64,000 nt of DNA, from contig NZ_LT985808.1 in the NCBI RefSeq assembly GCF_900291465.1, positions 1,417,908 to 1,481,907 on the forward strand. Direction: 5' to 3'. Each line of letters begins with the position of its first letter. Within the stretch, counting starts at the first letter, position 1. Of the stretch, positions 39,301-47,909 are shown piece after piece. This stretch comes from Bacteroides sp. Marseille-P3684 (GTDB taxonomy: Bacteria > Bacteroidota > Bacteroidia > Bacteroidales > Bacteroidaceae). The notes under the pieces are model-generated. The model did not search any database and was not told where the DNA came from. It saw nothing but the letters and a program-made list of their open reading frames with translations. The translations under genes were made by a program, and so were the position numbers.

Positions 39301-39524
39301 TCTTCGGGAACCTTCAGGGTGAAGTTACCGTCGATGTCGGAAATAGTTCCGATCTGATTGTTGCCTTTTACTATGATGGAAGCACCGATGATGGGTTCTC
39401 CGTTATCGTCCAAAATCGTACCCTTCACCGTTCGTTGTTGCTGCGCCCACATTGTTGTGCTGCAAAACAACAGGGATAAGCACAAGGCAGGAAATTTCTT
39501 CAGTTTGTTACTAACATTTTTCAT
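36399..39524 (-). CDS. xusA: SusC/RagA-like TonB-dependent transporter (XusA)
   Basis: A 1041-residue outer-membrane transporter, first gene of the xylan operon. Domains: signal peptide (about 1-28), carboxypeptidase-regulatory-like domain (about 30-112, [22 protein letters not shown]), the link [15 protein letters not shown], plug (about 125-235, [15 protein letters not shown] and [29 protein letters not shown]), and the barrel to the end ([10 protein letters not shown]). It drives TonB-dependent uptake of xylan fragments with XusB. In related species the operon is switched on by a hybrid two-component regulator sensing xylo-oligosaccharides; no such regulator gene lies in this window. Confidence 0.95.
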   Translation of the reverse strand: [1041 protein letters not shown]

Positions 39525-40214
39525 TAATCTTTAGTTTAGAGATTAAACCAATAATTCATTTCAACCGTGTCCGATTGATTTACTCAAATCCTCCCTCTTG
39601 CAGCGAGGAATGTTTCCGTGAGGGAGGTGTCTACCCGTCGTCGTTGATTTTTGCTTTCATGGTTGCGATTATTAAGGAGTGAATAATCAGGTATGTTTTC
39701 AATGCGCCATAAACAGGCACGTAGAGCTTCGTGTATGTTTTGTCTCGAAGACTACATCCACGCCGCTCTTTCTGACCCTAAAATTACGTACTGGATGTTA
39801 AAGAAGATAAAGAACGTGTAACGTAAAACTTCACCAGTGTTACATATTTATTACTATATACTTTCTCTATGTTTCAAAATTCTTTGATTGTGATACATAA
39901 GAATAATGTAAATATTTATTATATAATTAGTTGAACGTTTATAACGGATATTCTTAAGAAAAAAGAGGAAAAGAAGACTGAAGACTCTTAACAACGGGCG
40001 ATGTGACAAGTCGGAATGTCAAAATTTGCACCTGTGACAGGTCAGAAAAGAACCCCTGTCTCCGGGGTCAGGCACCGGGGTTGTTGTCATCTTTTTGTAT
40101 ACCTCCAGGCTGTTCGGCGGAAGCACTTCAGGAACACATCGTCGGCGTGAGGAGGTTCCCGTCCGCTTTTTATCCGGCTTCCGCTGAACAAAATGATGCA
40201 ATATTTCTCCTTTT
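39525..40214. other. Long leader/intergenic region upstream of the xylan operon
   Basis: No credible gene lies here. The first 250 bp next to xusA probably hold the operon promoter and a long 5' leader. A weak -7-like sequence on the minus strand (TAATTTTA, about 39778-39786) is the best I can offer. The stretch 39830-39960 is very A+T-rich. From 40000 the sequence becomes G+C-richer, with imperfect inverted repeats. Confidence 0.4.
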
Positions 40215-40767
40215 GCTTGACAAAACAATCGAAAAGGAGGGTTTCGGCTAACGCGTCATTTTGTAAAAACGCGCAAAGTAGTTTTTTTTAAGAATATCCA
40301 TGCAGAACGAACTGCATAGATATTCCTTCTGAAGGGGAAACACACATATTTATGCACTCAAACACACGTGTTCGACCTCCCAAACAATATCGTTAACACT
40401 CCCAAACAATATTGTTTGGCGGGTGAAACAATATTGTTTGACTCGTCAAACACTTGTGTTTGGCACCTGAATGTCAAGATTGTTCTTTGATTTAACAAAT
40501 ACCTCTCCCGCTTAACATTCATTTACTTCTGGTTTGCGTCAGAAGATGGTGATTCGGAAAGTGTTATTTTGAAATGTTATGGGGTGAATATGCCTTCCAA
40601 ATGATGGATGTATTGGGGTATGGTGCTCAATAGGGTAGGGAAGATGGAAGAGTGATGTCAATGTGTATCTGGCGAATCGCCCGAGAATGCCTGTTCTGCG
40701 TTCCAACTCGTATTTGGACGCGAGGAAGGGCACTCTCAGGCGATTCGTTTGACACTTTGACATTTTG
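40215..40767 (-). repeat. Dispersed composite intergenic element, copy B (inverted)
   Basis: About 553 bp between xusA (minus) and the flavodoxin gene (plus). Read on the minus strand, it has CAAAATGTCAAAGTGTC, then a strong hairpin. Its arms are 40728-40747 (CGAATCGCCTGAGAGTGCCC on the minus strand) and 40671-40691, about 20 bp with few mismatches. The palindrome array follows (40359-40462), and the closing block ACGCGTTAGCCGA with GATTGTTTTGTCAAGC ends near 40215. It has the best-preserved hairpin of the three copies (see 16400-16934, 59149-59681). Confidence 0.72.
40359..40462. repeat. 22-bp-period palindrome array, locus 4
   Basis: Five units start at 40359, 40381, 40403, 40425 and 40447, with cores ACACGTGT-like, AATATC, AATATT, AATATT and ACTTGT, ends CAAA/GAAA and TTTG, and 6-bp spacers. 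A further degenerate in-phase unit may lie at 40337. Confidence 0.85.
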
Positions 40768-40880
40768 ATTTTCATCGTCGGTGTGTTTCAAGGATGGTGT
40801 GCAGCTGTTGTGCCGCCTCCATCTGTAAAGAAGGTAGGAATGTCCGTAATTTGGATACGTCCGTATTTTTTAAAAGGATT

Positions 40881-40888
40881 TATCTTTG
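40881..40888 (+). promoter_or_regulatory. Promoter -7 box of the flavodoxin gene
   Basis: TATCTTTG matches TAnnTTTG, 23 bp before the ATG at 40912. Confidence 0.6.
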
Positions 40889-40911
40889 CTATCGAACAAG
40901 AATCTACAGCT

Positions 40912-41472
40912 ATGAACAAGTTATTACTGACGCTTGCGGCAATCGTGGCATTCGGCTTCACCGCTTGCGCCCAAAAGAAAGACAATCAGTCTATGGAAGC
41001 ACGTAAAACATTGGTAGCGTATTTTTCGGCTACAGGGACGACAGCCAGGGCTGCCAAGGCGCTTGCCGAGGTCTCGGGCGGCACGCTCCATGAGATTGTT
41101 CCCGAGAAGACTTACACGTCTGCCGACCTCGACTGGCACGACCAGCAGTCGCGCAGCAGTGTGGAAATGAATGACCCGAAGTCCCGTCCGGCATTGAAAG
41201 CACCCGGGACAGACCTCTCGGCTTATGAGGTGGTGTTCATCGGTTATCCCATCTGGTGGGACCAGGCACCACGCGTCATAAACACGTTTATCGAGAGTCA
41301 CGACCTGAAGGGCAAGACACTGGTCCCCTTTGCCACTTCGGGCGGCAGCGGAATAGGCAACAGTGTGGCTAAGCTGAAACAGAGCTATCCCGACCTGAAC
41401 TGGAAGGACGGCAAGTTGCTGAACCGCGCAGACCGTGCCACCCTCCAGCAGTGGGTGGAAAGTCTGAAGTGA
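40912..41472 (+). CDS. Flavodoxin-like exported lipoprotein
   Basis: A 186-residue protein starting at ATG 40912; upstream in-frame codons precede the -7 box and are excluded. It has a lipoprotein signal (LLLTLAAIVAFGFTAC, Cys19). The flavodoxin fold follows: the FMN phosphate loop is YFSATGTTARAAKAL (about 38-52), then VVFIGYPIWWDQAPRVINTFIE (about 105-126) and PFATSGGSGIG (about 138-148), all typical of flavodoxin_4 proteins. Most flavodoxins are cytoplasmic; exported lipoprotein forms are known in Bacteroidetes, but their redox partners are unclear. It is a single-gene unit. Confidence 0.85.
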   Translation: MNKLLLTLAAIVAFGFTACAQKKDNQSMEARKTLVAYFSATGTTARAAKALAEVSGGTLHEIVPEKTYTSADLDWHDQQSRSSVEMNDPKSRPALKAPGTDLSAYEVVFIGYPIWWDQAPRVINTFIESHDLKGKTLVPFATSGGSGIGNSVAKLKQSYPDLNWKDGKLLNRADRATLQQWVESLK

Positions 41473-41648
41473 CGGCTTCGGATGAAAGCATGGAGACGCA
41501 TGTCAAGTTCTGTCGTCAGTCTGTGGCAATACTGTTTTGGGGGATATTGATTGAGATGTGAAAATCATCTGCGCCATGGATGGACAGGGACTTGCGTGCG
41601 TCTCGCTGTTGGGGAAATGAGGTTGTAAGAGCTCTTTATTGTCACACC

Positions 41649-42452
41649 TCATGAATGATCTCCTCTCAAATCTAGCTTCAGGTCCATCAAGGTCGTAAAC
41701 CATCCTCTTTCCATAATCATGCAAAATACCTTGTAGAAGTTTAGAAAAGCCTTTTCATCCGTAACGGATGTATGGGATGACATGTTGCGTGCCTCCCGGA
41801 TTTCCTCCCATTTTTTACATAATCCGGAAGCGATGGCTGCCAACGACTCCGGCATTTGCTTTTGGAAACCTTCCATCAGGAACTTTATGTTTCCGAGAGT
41901 CTGTGTGCGGAGTTCATTGTTATGCTCCCTGTCCGCTTCGTTCAAATCAATCTTGTCGGAAATCCTGGCATTATGTCCTGGCTTGACTCGATTATAATAG
42001 CGGGGCATTTCGATTCCTTTTTGGCAGCGTATCCACTGTACAATCGAATTATTCAGCTCGATTTCAAGTACTCTAGACAAGCTGCTGATGAGTGCCGAGA
42101 AGTCCCAGCAATCGCAGGATTCTCTCTTTTCGTATGACAGCAAACGTACATTCCGGGACATGTTCGGATGATAAATCTTCACCAGCATCTCATTGAATGT
42201 TTTCAGGATGAGTTTTGATTTTTCATCAATTCGGGGGTCTACCTTCACACGTCGGTCTGTCCATTGTGAATCTTCGATAATAATCAAAGAACACTGGAAT
42301 ACCCCTTCCTGTGCCAAACAGTCAGAGTGGTCTTCAGCAGGTACACTGAACACATCTTCTGTAGAAAATGGATTAGAGAACGGATTGACTTGCTCGTCCC
42401 GCATCCGTTCTCCATAAGACTGGTGAAGTAAATCTTTAAAGAAGTTTCCCAT
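41649..42452 (-). CDS. Putative HEPN-like protein, last gene of the zinc-ribbon operon
   Basis: A 267-residue soluble protein not matched to a named family. The C-terminal 100 residues look helical and contain EIREARNMSSHTSVTDEK, where R222-N223-x3-H227 fits the R-(polar)-x-x-x-H active motif of HEPN ribonucleases, followed by a helix (FLNFYKVFCMIMERGWFTTL). A middle helix with DCWDFSALISSLSRVLEIEL resembles the first helices of HEPN domains in Bacteroidetes proteins. The first 60 residues are variable and Ser/Pro/Asp-rich. It starts 4 bp after the Sel1 gene, so it belongs to the same transcript. RNase activity is a hypothesis from one motif. Confidence 0.5.
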   Translation of the reverse strand: MGNFFKDLLHQSYGERMRDEQVNPFSNPFSTEDVFSVPAEDHSDCLAQEGVFQCSLIIIEDSQWTDRRVKVDPRIDEKSKLILKTFNEMLVKIYHPNMSRNVRLLSYEKRESCDCWDFSALISSLSRVLEIELNNSIVQWIRCQKGIEMPRYYNRVKPGHNARISDKIDLNEADREHNNELRTQTLGNIKFLMEGFQKQMPESLAAIASGLCKKWEEIREARNMSSHTSVTDEKAFLNFYKVFCMIMERGWFTTLMDLKLDLRGDHS

Positions 42453-42456
42453 AACC

Positions 42457-43623
42457 TTATCTGTATCTGCTTAAGGCCTTCTCTGCTTTATCTGCATTCA
42501 AGGCATTGGAGGTTATCGTTTCTTCATACCATTTCTTAGCCAGGGTACGGTTGGACTCGGTGCCCTGTCCCAGACGATACATCTCAGCCAGTTCATAAAA
42601 AGCATCAGAAGCTCCACCTTCTGCAGCCTGTTTCATATACGAAAAAGATTTTCTGACATTCTTGGTGACTCCTTTCCCCTGCTTGTACATCATGCCCAGA
42701 TAATAAGCAGCTTCCGCCTTTCCTCCCTGCAAGGCTTTCTCCAGATAGAGTGAAGCCTTTGTATATTCACCTGCAGCATAAGCTTTCTGTCCGAGTTCCA
42801 GTTGGCTGGGTGTTGGCTTGGGAGTCTCCACCGTTTTTTCAGCCTTTTCTGTTGTCTTTCTTGCACCCCTTGATGTTGTCTCCAGGTTCGGTTGGACCGT
42901 CGTTGCAGGGGGCGTCTCTTTTTGAGGGGGAGTCTGCTGCATCTCCACAGGCTTCAAGTCCGGTTCCGACTTGGAATCATCTCTGCCATTTCCCCAAAAT
43001 ATCAATCCGGCTATTAAAGCTACGCCAACTGCAATACCTCCGTAAATGAGAGGTCCTTTGTTAATGGGCTTGGATGTGGTATTGGGGTCTATAGGTTCTA
43101 CTGCTGTTTTTGTTGAGCCTGTCGTTTCAGTAGACGTCATGTTGTTTCCCGGAGTCAAAGGAGGAATGCCTGCTTTCTGTCCCTCACTTATCCTTTTCTG
43201 GTAACACTCACGGCACATCAAGGCATTTTCTACATAGTATTCTTTTGAAATACGTCTTTTACACTTGGGACATACTACGGTGTCAATGATTTGTACCGTT
43301 TTGCCGGACAGCTCGCATTGCACGACCTTACGACCTTCGTCTACAATATTATTAATATTGTTGATAGTCGTATTGCTGGTATTTGTTACCGTTCGGTTGT
43401 CTACGTTCTGCGCATTGAAGTTATCTCCTCCGATGGTTACCTTATCCCCTTTATGTATCCGGTTATCCTGTTGGATTGTGGTCGGTTGTCCCGACGAAGG
43501 TAAAGGATTGTTTGCCACATCCGTCACGGTCTCCTCTTCCATAAAAGGAGTTCCACATTTCGGACAGAAATTTTCATCAGGAGTTACCTCAAATTCGCCG
43601 CAATATTTACAATGTTTCTTCAT
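42457..43623 (-). CDS. Zinc-ribbon, single-pass membrane, Sel1-repeat protein
   Basis: A 388-residue protein starting at ATG 43623 (MKKHCKYCGE); upstream in-frame sequence overlaps the neighbouring gene. Zinc ribbon 1 uses C5, C8, C20 and C23; an Asn-rich stretch follows (TVTNTSNTTINNINN). A second ribbon is CPKCKRRI...MCREC near 120-150. One transmembrane helix (LIYGGIAVGVALIAGLIFWG, about 190-210) and a Thr/Pro/Lys-rich linker lead to Sel1/TPR repeats (AAYYLGMMYKQGKGV, AFYELAEMYRLGQGT). The zinc ribbons would face the cytosol. It overlaps the 92-residue gene by 17 bp and is followed after 4 bp by the HEPN-like gene. Confidence 0.7.
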   Translation of the reverse strand: MKKHCKYCGEFEVTPDENFCPKCGTPFMEEETVTDVANNPLPSSGQPTTIQQDNRIHKGDKVTIGGDNFNAQNVDNRTVTNTSNTTINNINNIVDEGRKVVQCELSGKTVQIIDTVVCPKCKRRISKEYYVENALMCRECYQKRISEGQKAGIPPLTPGNNMTSTETTGSTKTAVEPIDPNTTSKPINKGPLIYGGIAVGVALIAGLIFWGNGRDDSKSEPDLKPVEMQQTPPQKETPPATTVQPNLETTSRGARKTTEKAEKTVETPKPTPSQLELGQKAYAAGEYTKASLYLEKALQGGKAEAAYYLGMMYKQGKGVTKNVRKSFSYMKQAAEGGASDAFYELAEMYRLGQGTESNRTLAKKWYEETITSNALNADKAEKALSRYR

Positions 43624-43885
43624 TTTCCTGTTCTTTTTTTGGTGCAACTTCGTTTGTCTCAACCAGTGATTCCACGGAAAGATATTTCTTGTCATCCGAC
43701 AGTTCTCCGGTAATGACTACGTCCTTCCGGTCGAAATCATAGAAGAAGGAATCGTTGATGGGGAAATTCTCCGGACGATATAGTTGATAAAGCTGCAAGT
43801 CATTTGTCAGTAAATACGTATACCATCCTTCCGATTTCGAATCACGATTCCGATACCTCATCAAAAGCGTACCCTGCACTTCCAT
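43607..43885 (-). CDS. Small protein of the zinc-ribbon operon
   Basis: A 92-residue acidic protein (MEVQGTLLMRYRNRDSKSEGW...) with mostly beta-strand character and a charged tail (PKKEQENEETL). I do not recognise it. Its length, its 14-bp gap to the SPFH-like gene and its 17-bp overlap with the Sel1 gene argue that it is a real gene. It may be a small OB- or SH3-like domain; that is only an impression from strand spacing. Confidence 0.55.
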   Translation of the reverse strand: MEVQGTLLMRYRNRDSKSEGWYTYLLTNDLQLYQLYRPENFPINDSFFYDFDRKDVVITGELSDDKKYLSVESLVETNEVAPKKEQENEETL

Positions 43886-43899
43886 TGTTCCTGTTTTTT

Positions 43900-46209
43900 T
43901 TAGATTTCAATTCCACAGTTCTCACAGAAACGCGCATCGGCTGTGTAAAGCCGGTGGCAATGAGGACACTCTTTGTGAGCGAGCTGTTTGGGCTGTTCTG
44001 CCGTCGGCTGTGCGTTTTGTTGCATGCTTTGTTGTGCCTTCTGTGACGGTCCCCCTTCTTTTGCAGGTATAATCACGGTATTTCCCTGCGGATAGCGGGT
44101 CGTATAGTTCAATGCACGATCCTGATGAATGTCATGGCGTTCTTGCTCCCGGTGCAATTCCTCACGGTATTCTTCCCGCTGCTCGTTCCGACTTTGCACC
44201 ATGTTGTTCGACATGGCACTCATGTTGCGCATCATTTCCATCATCATTTCCTTCATGTCACTGTCTTTCTGACGGCGTTCATCAGCGGCAGCCTGGCGTT
44301 CCCGTTCCATGCGGTCCTGATAGGCTTCTGCCTGACGAAGCTTCTCTTCTGCAATTTCCCGTTCCCGTTCAGCATTTTTGCCGGCAGAAACAGAGCGTGC
44401 CAATTCTGCCTGAGCAGTTGCGTCCAAATCACTCCGTGCAGCCAGTATCTGCTCATACGACATATTCTGTTGAGCCTGTATCCGTTCTCTTTCCGTCTGT
44501 TGCTGCTCCTGCGTCATGCGCAGGGAATAGTCAAATTCCTGTTGCCGTTCTTTTATCCGACGTTCAGATGCCCGGTCTTCCAGTTCTGCATCCAGACGTT
44601 CCATTGCCTGCAGGCGCTCCATCTGTGAGCGCTGTCCTCTTTCAGCCAAATCATAGGCAAACAGCGTCTGGTCATTTTGCAGTTTAAGTTTCTCTCTTTC
44701 AAAATCCAGGTTCGCCCGCTGTTCATCCTGTCTCCGTTGCAGGGCTTTGTAAAAGCGCTCTTCCTCCAGTTTGTCCTGTGCCTGGACAATCTCCAGCTGA
44801 TGGGCCAGTTTCATCATTTCCAGCTCTTGTTCGCTACCCAGTCTGCTTTTTTCATATTCGGCAGCATCGGTCAGCTGCATCAGCTTGACGGCAAAGCCTC
44901 GCTTGTAGGCACGTTCCTGAATCTGGAATTTCATGATTTCCATTTCTTCCTGTCGCAGCAGACCGGTTCTTTGGATTTCATCAAGTGAAGCTTGTACCTG
45001 GTCCATTGCCTGTGCTTCATTCAAAGCACTTTGTGCTTCCCGGATTCTTTTTTCCCGCGAGAGAACCATGTAAAACTTGTCAAATTCATCTTGTGCGAGT
45101 AATTGATCCTTATTGATTTCCTGCAAACTCCTGAATAGTTCCAGGTCTGTCCGTGCTTCGTCGATTTTCTGCTGGTTCTCCACGGTAGCCAGGCGATTCT
45201 TGAAATCATTCGTTCTCCTCAGGTAATCCATTTCCTGTTCAGAAAGATACATTTCACGCGCCAAGGCATGCATACGTTCCAGGTCTTCGTTGTCAATCGC
45301 AATCTCTACAAGCTCTTTCATCGTAAGACCATGGAAATCCAGCGCTTGCAAGCGTAGTTTGATCTGGGCATAAATGGAGTCCGGAATACGTGTGTCCTTG
45401 AGTTCACAGTCTCTCAAGAGTTCCTGTAATACAGCCTTTACCTGTGGCATGATTTCTTGTGCCAACCCTTTGCTTGTTACCCGGTCGTTGTCACCCAGAT
45501 AGTAGGAAGAAAAGGCTTCGAAGTCTGTAATATGGAAAAAGGCTCGCACTTCTGCCTGTATATCGTGATAGCGGGTCCGTATGCTCATGGGAAGCAAATC
45601 CGTTTCACCTCCTTCAGCTTCTTTCAGGTCACCTATTACCAAAAGGAATTCCTTGTCCAACTTCAATGTTACGGAGAATAATTCTCCGCTTTTCATATAT
45701 TCGATGACCTGATCAAATGACTGTAGCTTCTGCAATTCATTTTCTTTCGGTTCTTGAATCTGCTCAATGACCTTCTTCCCCCAAAACAGATTCGTGATGA
45801 AGCGCCAGCCTCTTTTGAACTTGGATATTAGTTTCCCATCTACACGACTCTGAAGGATTCGTTCCAGTTCCACCGGATTGATGAAATCATAGTTGCCTCC
45901 GTGCAATACCATTAACAGCTTTCCGTTCGATTTGATATAAGCTGTTGTGCCGTCATTGACAATCAATCCTTGAGCAGAATCATAATTGAGGAGTTCGACT
46001 TCATTAAAACGATGTACAATTTCTCCACGTACAATGTTCCAGAATATTTTCTGCTTGATCATTGTTATGGGATTCGGTTGACTCCCATCAGTTGGTTTTG
46101 TAACTGGGGTTGGGGTATTCTGGGGTTCATTCACAGGCTGTTTAGCTCCGCATCGGGTACAAAATTTAGCATCGGGCCTTAAAGGAGCACCACAAGATAT
46201 ACAATTCAT
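43900..46209 (-). CDS. SPFH-like protein with long coiled coil and zinc ribbons at both ends
   Basis: A 769-residue protein. The N-terminal zinc ribbon uses C3, C6, C17 and C20. A globular SPFH/virion-core-like domain (about 50-300; GEIVHRFNEVELLNYDSAQGLIVNDG, KLLMVLHGGNYDF, VRAFFHITDFEAF) follows. A very long charged coiled coil (about 310-700), rich in Glu, Gln and Arg, with heptad spacing, leads to a Met-rich patch. The second zinc ribbon uses C748, C751, C762 and C765. SPFH proteins assemble into large membrane-linked rings or scaffolds, and related zinc-ribbon SPFH proteins occur in bacteria with unknown roles. It is the third of three zinc-ribbon proteins encoded here, which suggests one complex. 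Confidence 0.7.
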   Translation of the reverse strand: MNCISCGAPLRPDAKFCTRCGAKQPVNEPQNTPTPVTKPTDGSQPNPITMIKQKIFWNIVRGEIVHRFNEVELLNYDSAQGLIVNDGTTAYIKSNGKLLMVLHGGNYDFINPVELERILQSRVDGKLISKFKRGWRFITNLFWGKKVIEQIQEPKENELQKLQSFDQVIEYMKSGELFSVTLKLDKEFLLVIGDLKEAEGGETDLLPMSIRTRYHDIQAEVRAFFHITDFEAFSSYYLGDNDRVTSKGLAQEIMPQVKAVLQELLRDCELKDTRIPDSIYAQIKLRLQALDFHGLTMKELVEIAIDNEDLERMHALAREMYLSEQEMDYLRRTNDFKNRLATVENQQKIDEARTDLELFRSLQEINKDQLLAQDEFDKFYMVLSREKRIREAQSALNEAQAMDQVQASLDEIQRTGLLRQEEMEIMKFQIQERAYKRGFAVKLMQLTDAAEYEKSRLGSEQELEMMKLAHQLEIVQAQDKLEEERFYKALQRRQDEQRANLDFEREKLKLQNDQTLFAYDLAERGQRSQMERLQAMERLDAELEDRASERRIKERQQEFDYSLRMTQEQQQTERERIQAQQNMSYEQILAARSDLDATAQAELARSVSAGKNAEREREIAEEKLRQAEAYQDRMERERQAAADERRQKDSDMKEMMMEMMRNMSAMSNNMVQSRNEQREEYREELHREQERHDIHQDRALNYTTRYPQGNTVIIPAKEGGPSQKAQQSMQQNAQPTAEQPKQLAHKECPHCHRLYTADARFCENCGIEI

Positions 46210-46215
46210 GGTTTT

Positions 46216-47904
46216 CTATATTTTCGAGGTTAATATTTCTATGATTTGATGTTTCCCATTCATGCTTACCAGAATTTCATTTCCATAATTTCCGGCAAAC
46301 TGATAAAGCATGGATTTGCGTCCGGAGGCGCTTCGAATTTCAAAAGCACGTGTCAGTGAACGAGGTTTTATGCCATAAACAGTATACAGCTCTTGGTTAA
46401 TATAATCTATGATTTCCTGCATATTCCGGTCTACCGATTGACGGAGCCGATCCAATAAAGAGCCGCTGCCGGAGCAGTCATAAACCGTTCTTACCTCTAT
46501 ACACTCGGCATGAGCACAGAGTATAGGACTTGCAGCAGACTCCTCCTCTTCTGATTCATCTTCATATTCCGAGAAAATAGATAGGGCCGGATCGCCAAAC
46601 AAGTTGAACTCGATCAACGTGACCAGATGAGAATTGGAGATATCAAGGGTGGACAATAAGGCCTTCCTCGCCAGCATGAGAGCTTCTCCGGCTGTATATC
46701 CCATACACAAAGTGTGCATAAAGACGCCTGCCATGATATCAGCCTGAATCAAGGGACATTGCTTGTTTTTCAACAAATCATCTGTGCATCCGTAGGCTAC
46801 TCGTGAAGCCCCCAGGAACAGTACGGTCTGGTTGTTGATTGAAGACACCAGCATCGATTCTTTCGCGTTCTTCTGGATGAAACGAGCACCATAACAGGCT
46901 TCGGTTACGACAACATTAGGCTTTCGTACGCTACCTAATTCGGTGGGAGTGATTCCTTCTATGTTACGACCATTCTGTATGCCATAAAAGCCTGCCATGC
47001 CAGGAGCGTCACTGCCATGCATGTTGAAATAATAAATAGACGCCTCAGGATGAAAGAATTGTCTTATATTCGTCCGGGTAACGTCCGGTGTCAGCACCAA
47101 AGAGTCATAAATATAAGTCTCGTCATCACTCGGACTGGGAACAAAGCAGTTGCTGGTCCGAAACTGTTCCGTAATCAGCGAACTGACCACTTTCCAACTG
47201 TTATCAACCTGTCCATAAATTCCGGAAAAATCAATCCCTTGGTCGGCTACCTGAATGACGCGCTTTAAATATGCCTCAAAGCAGCTGATGTCCATATCCG
47301 GTGACACCGGAAGACGTCCGGCATGCATCATCTGCGGTTTGGCAAGCAGGGTGTGGTCAGCCAGCATCTTTAAAGTCTGTTTCCCATATAAGAAACTATA
47401 CGGGAGATCAGAATCAATCGTTTCGCCAGGATTGATATAATGCGGGAGTTCCGGCATAGGAATGATGTCATTTCCTCCGATAATAAACAGGTAGCGTACG
47501 TTTTTGCCGTCAGTTTCTGTGTCATACGTATATTGGTCTGTCAACAATCGTTGGTATACTTTCCAATCGTCTTCCGGAACAAGCTGATACACTCTGCCGG
47601 CTACCTGATTGACGGCAAGCTTGGGCTCATAACAGGACACATCCACAATGCTATAAAAAATCCCCTGTTGGCTACGTGCCTCTATATAAGCTTTCAAGAT
47701 TTTCCTTATACGAGTTTGTGTAACCTTCAGTCTGAGAGCCAGCAATTCCAGATTGGTAAACAGATAGCCATAGGCAGCGTTTGAATCGTTTGCTGCATAG
47801 GATGTTTCCATCTCCCCGGAAATAGTTTCTACAGCAGCACCACATGCCGGGCAAAAACGATCTCCGGGTTCTATTCTGGAACCGCAGTTGTAGCAGAAAC
47901 TCAT
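46216..47904 (-). CDS. Zinc-ribbon caspase-fold (C25/CHAT-like) putative cysteine peptidase
   Basis: A 562-residue cytosolic protein without a signal peptide. The zinc ribbon at the start uses C4, C7, C18 and C21. The middle is a C25/caspase-like domain: RYLFIIGGNDIIPMP near 140, His296 in YYFNMHGSDAPGMAGFYG, Cys337 in VVVTEACYGARF, and the C25-type closing phrase EFNLFGDPALSIF near 430. The His-Cys spacing fits an active dyad. The last 100 residues form a separate alpha/beta domain. Unlike true gingipains it is not exported, and the zinc ribbon links it to the SPFH-like and Sel1 proteins encoded next to it. An intracellular protease switched on by a signal is a reasonable hypothesis. Confidence 0.68.
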   Translation of the reverse strand: MSFCYNCGSRIEPGDRFCPACGAAVETISGEMETSYAANDSNAAYGYLFTNLELLALRLKVTQTRIRKILKAYIEARSQQGIFYSIVDVSCYEPKLAVNQVAGRVYQLVPEDDWKVYQRLLTDQYTYDTETDGKNVRYLFIIGGNDIIPMPELPHYINPGETIDSDLPYSFLYGKQTLKMLADHTLLAKPQMMHAGRLPVSPDMDISCFEAYLKRVIQVADQGIDFSGIYGQVDNSWKVVSSLITEQFRTSNCFVPSPSDDETYIYDSLVLTPDVTRTNIRQFFHPEASIYYFNMHGSDAPGMAGFYGIQNGRNIEGITPTELGSVRKPNVVVTEACYGARFIQKNAKESMLVSSINNQTVLFLGASRVAYGCTDDLLKNKQCPLIQADIMAGVFMHTLCMGYTAGEALMLARKALLSTLDISNSHLVTLIEFNLFGDPALSIFSEYEDESEEEESAASPILCAHAECIEVRTVYDCSGSGSLLDRLRQSVDRNMQEIIDYINQELYTVYGIKPRSLTRAFEIRSASGRKSMLYQFAGNYGNEILVSMNGKHQIIEILTSKI

Positions 47905-47909
47905 AGCAT

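Noticed and set aside
40003..40251. 82-codon ORF upstream of the xylan operon
   Set aside because: No motif and no promoter; it overlaps the end of repeat element B.
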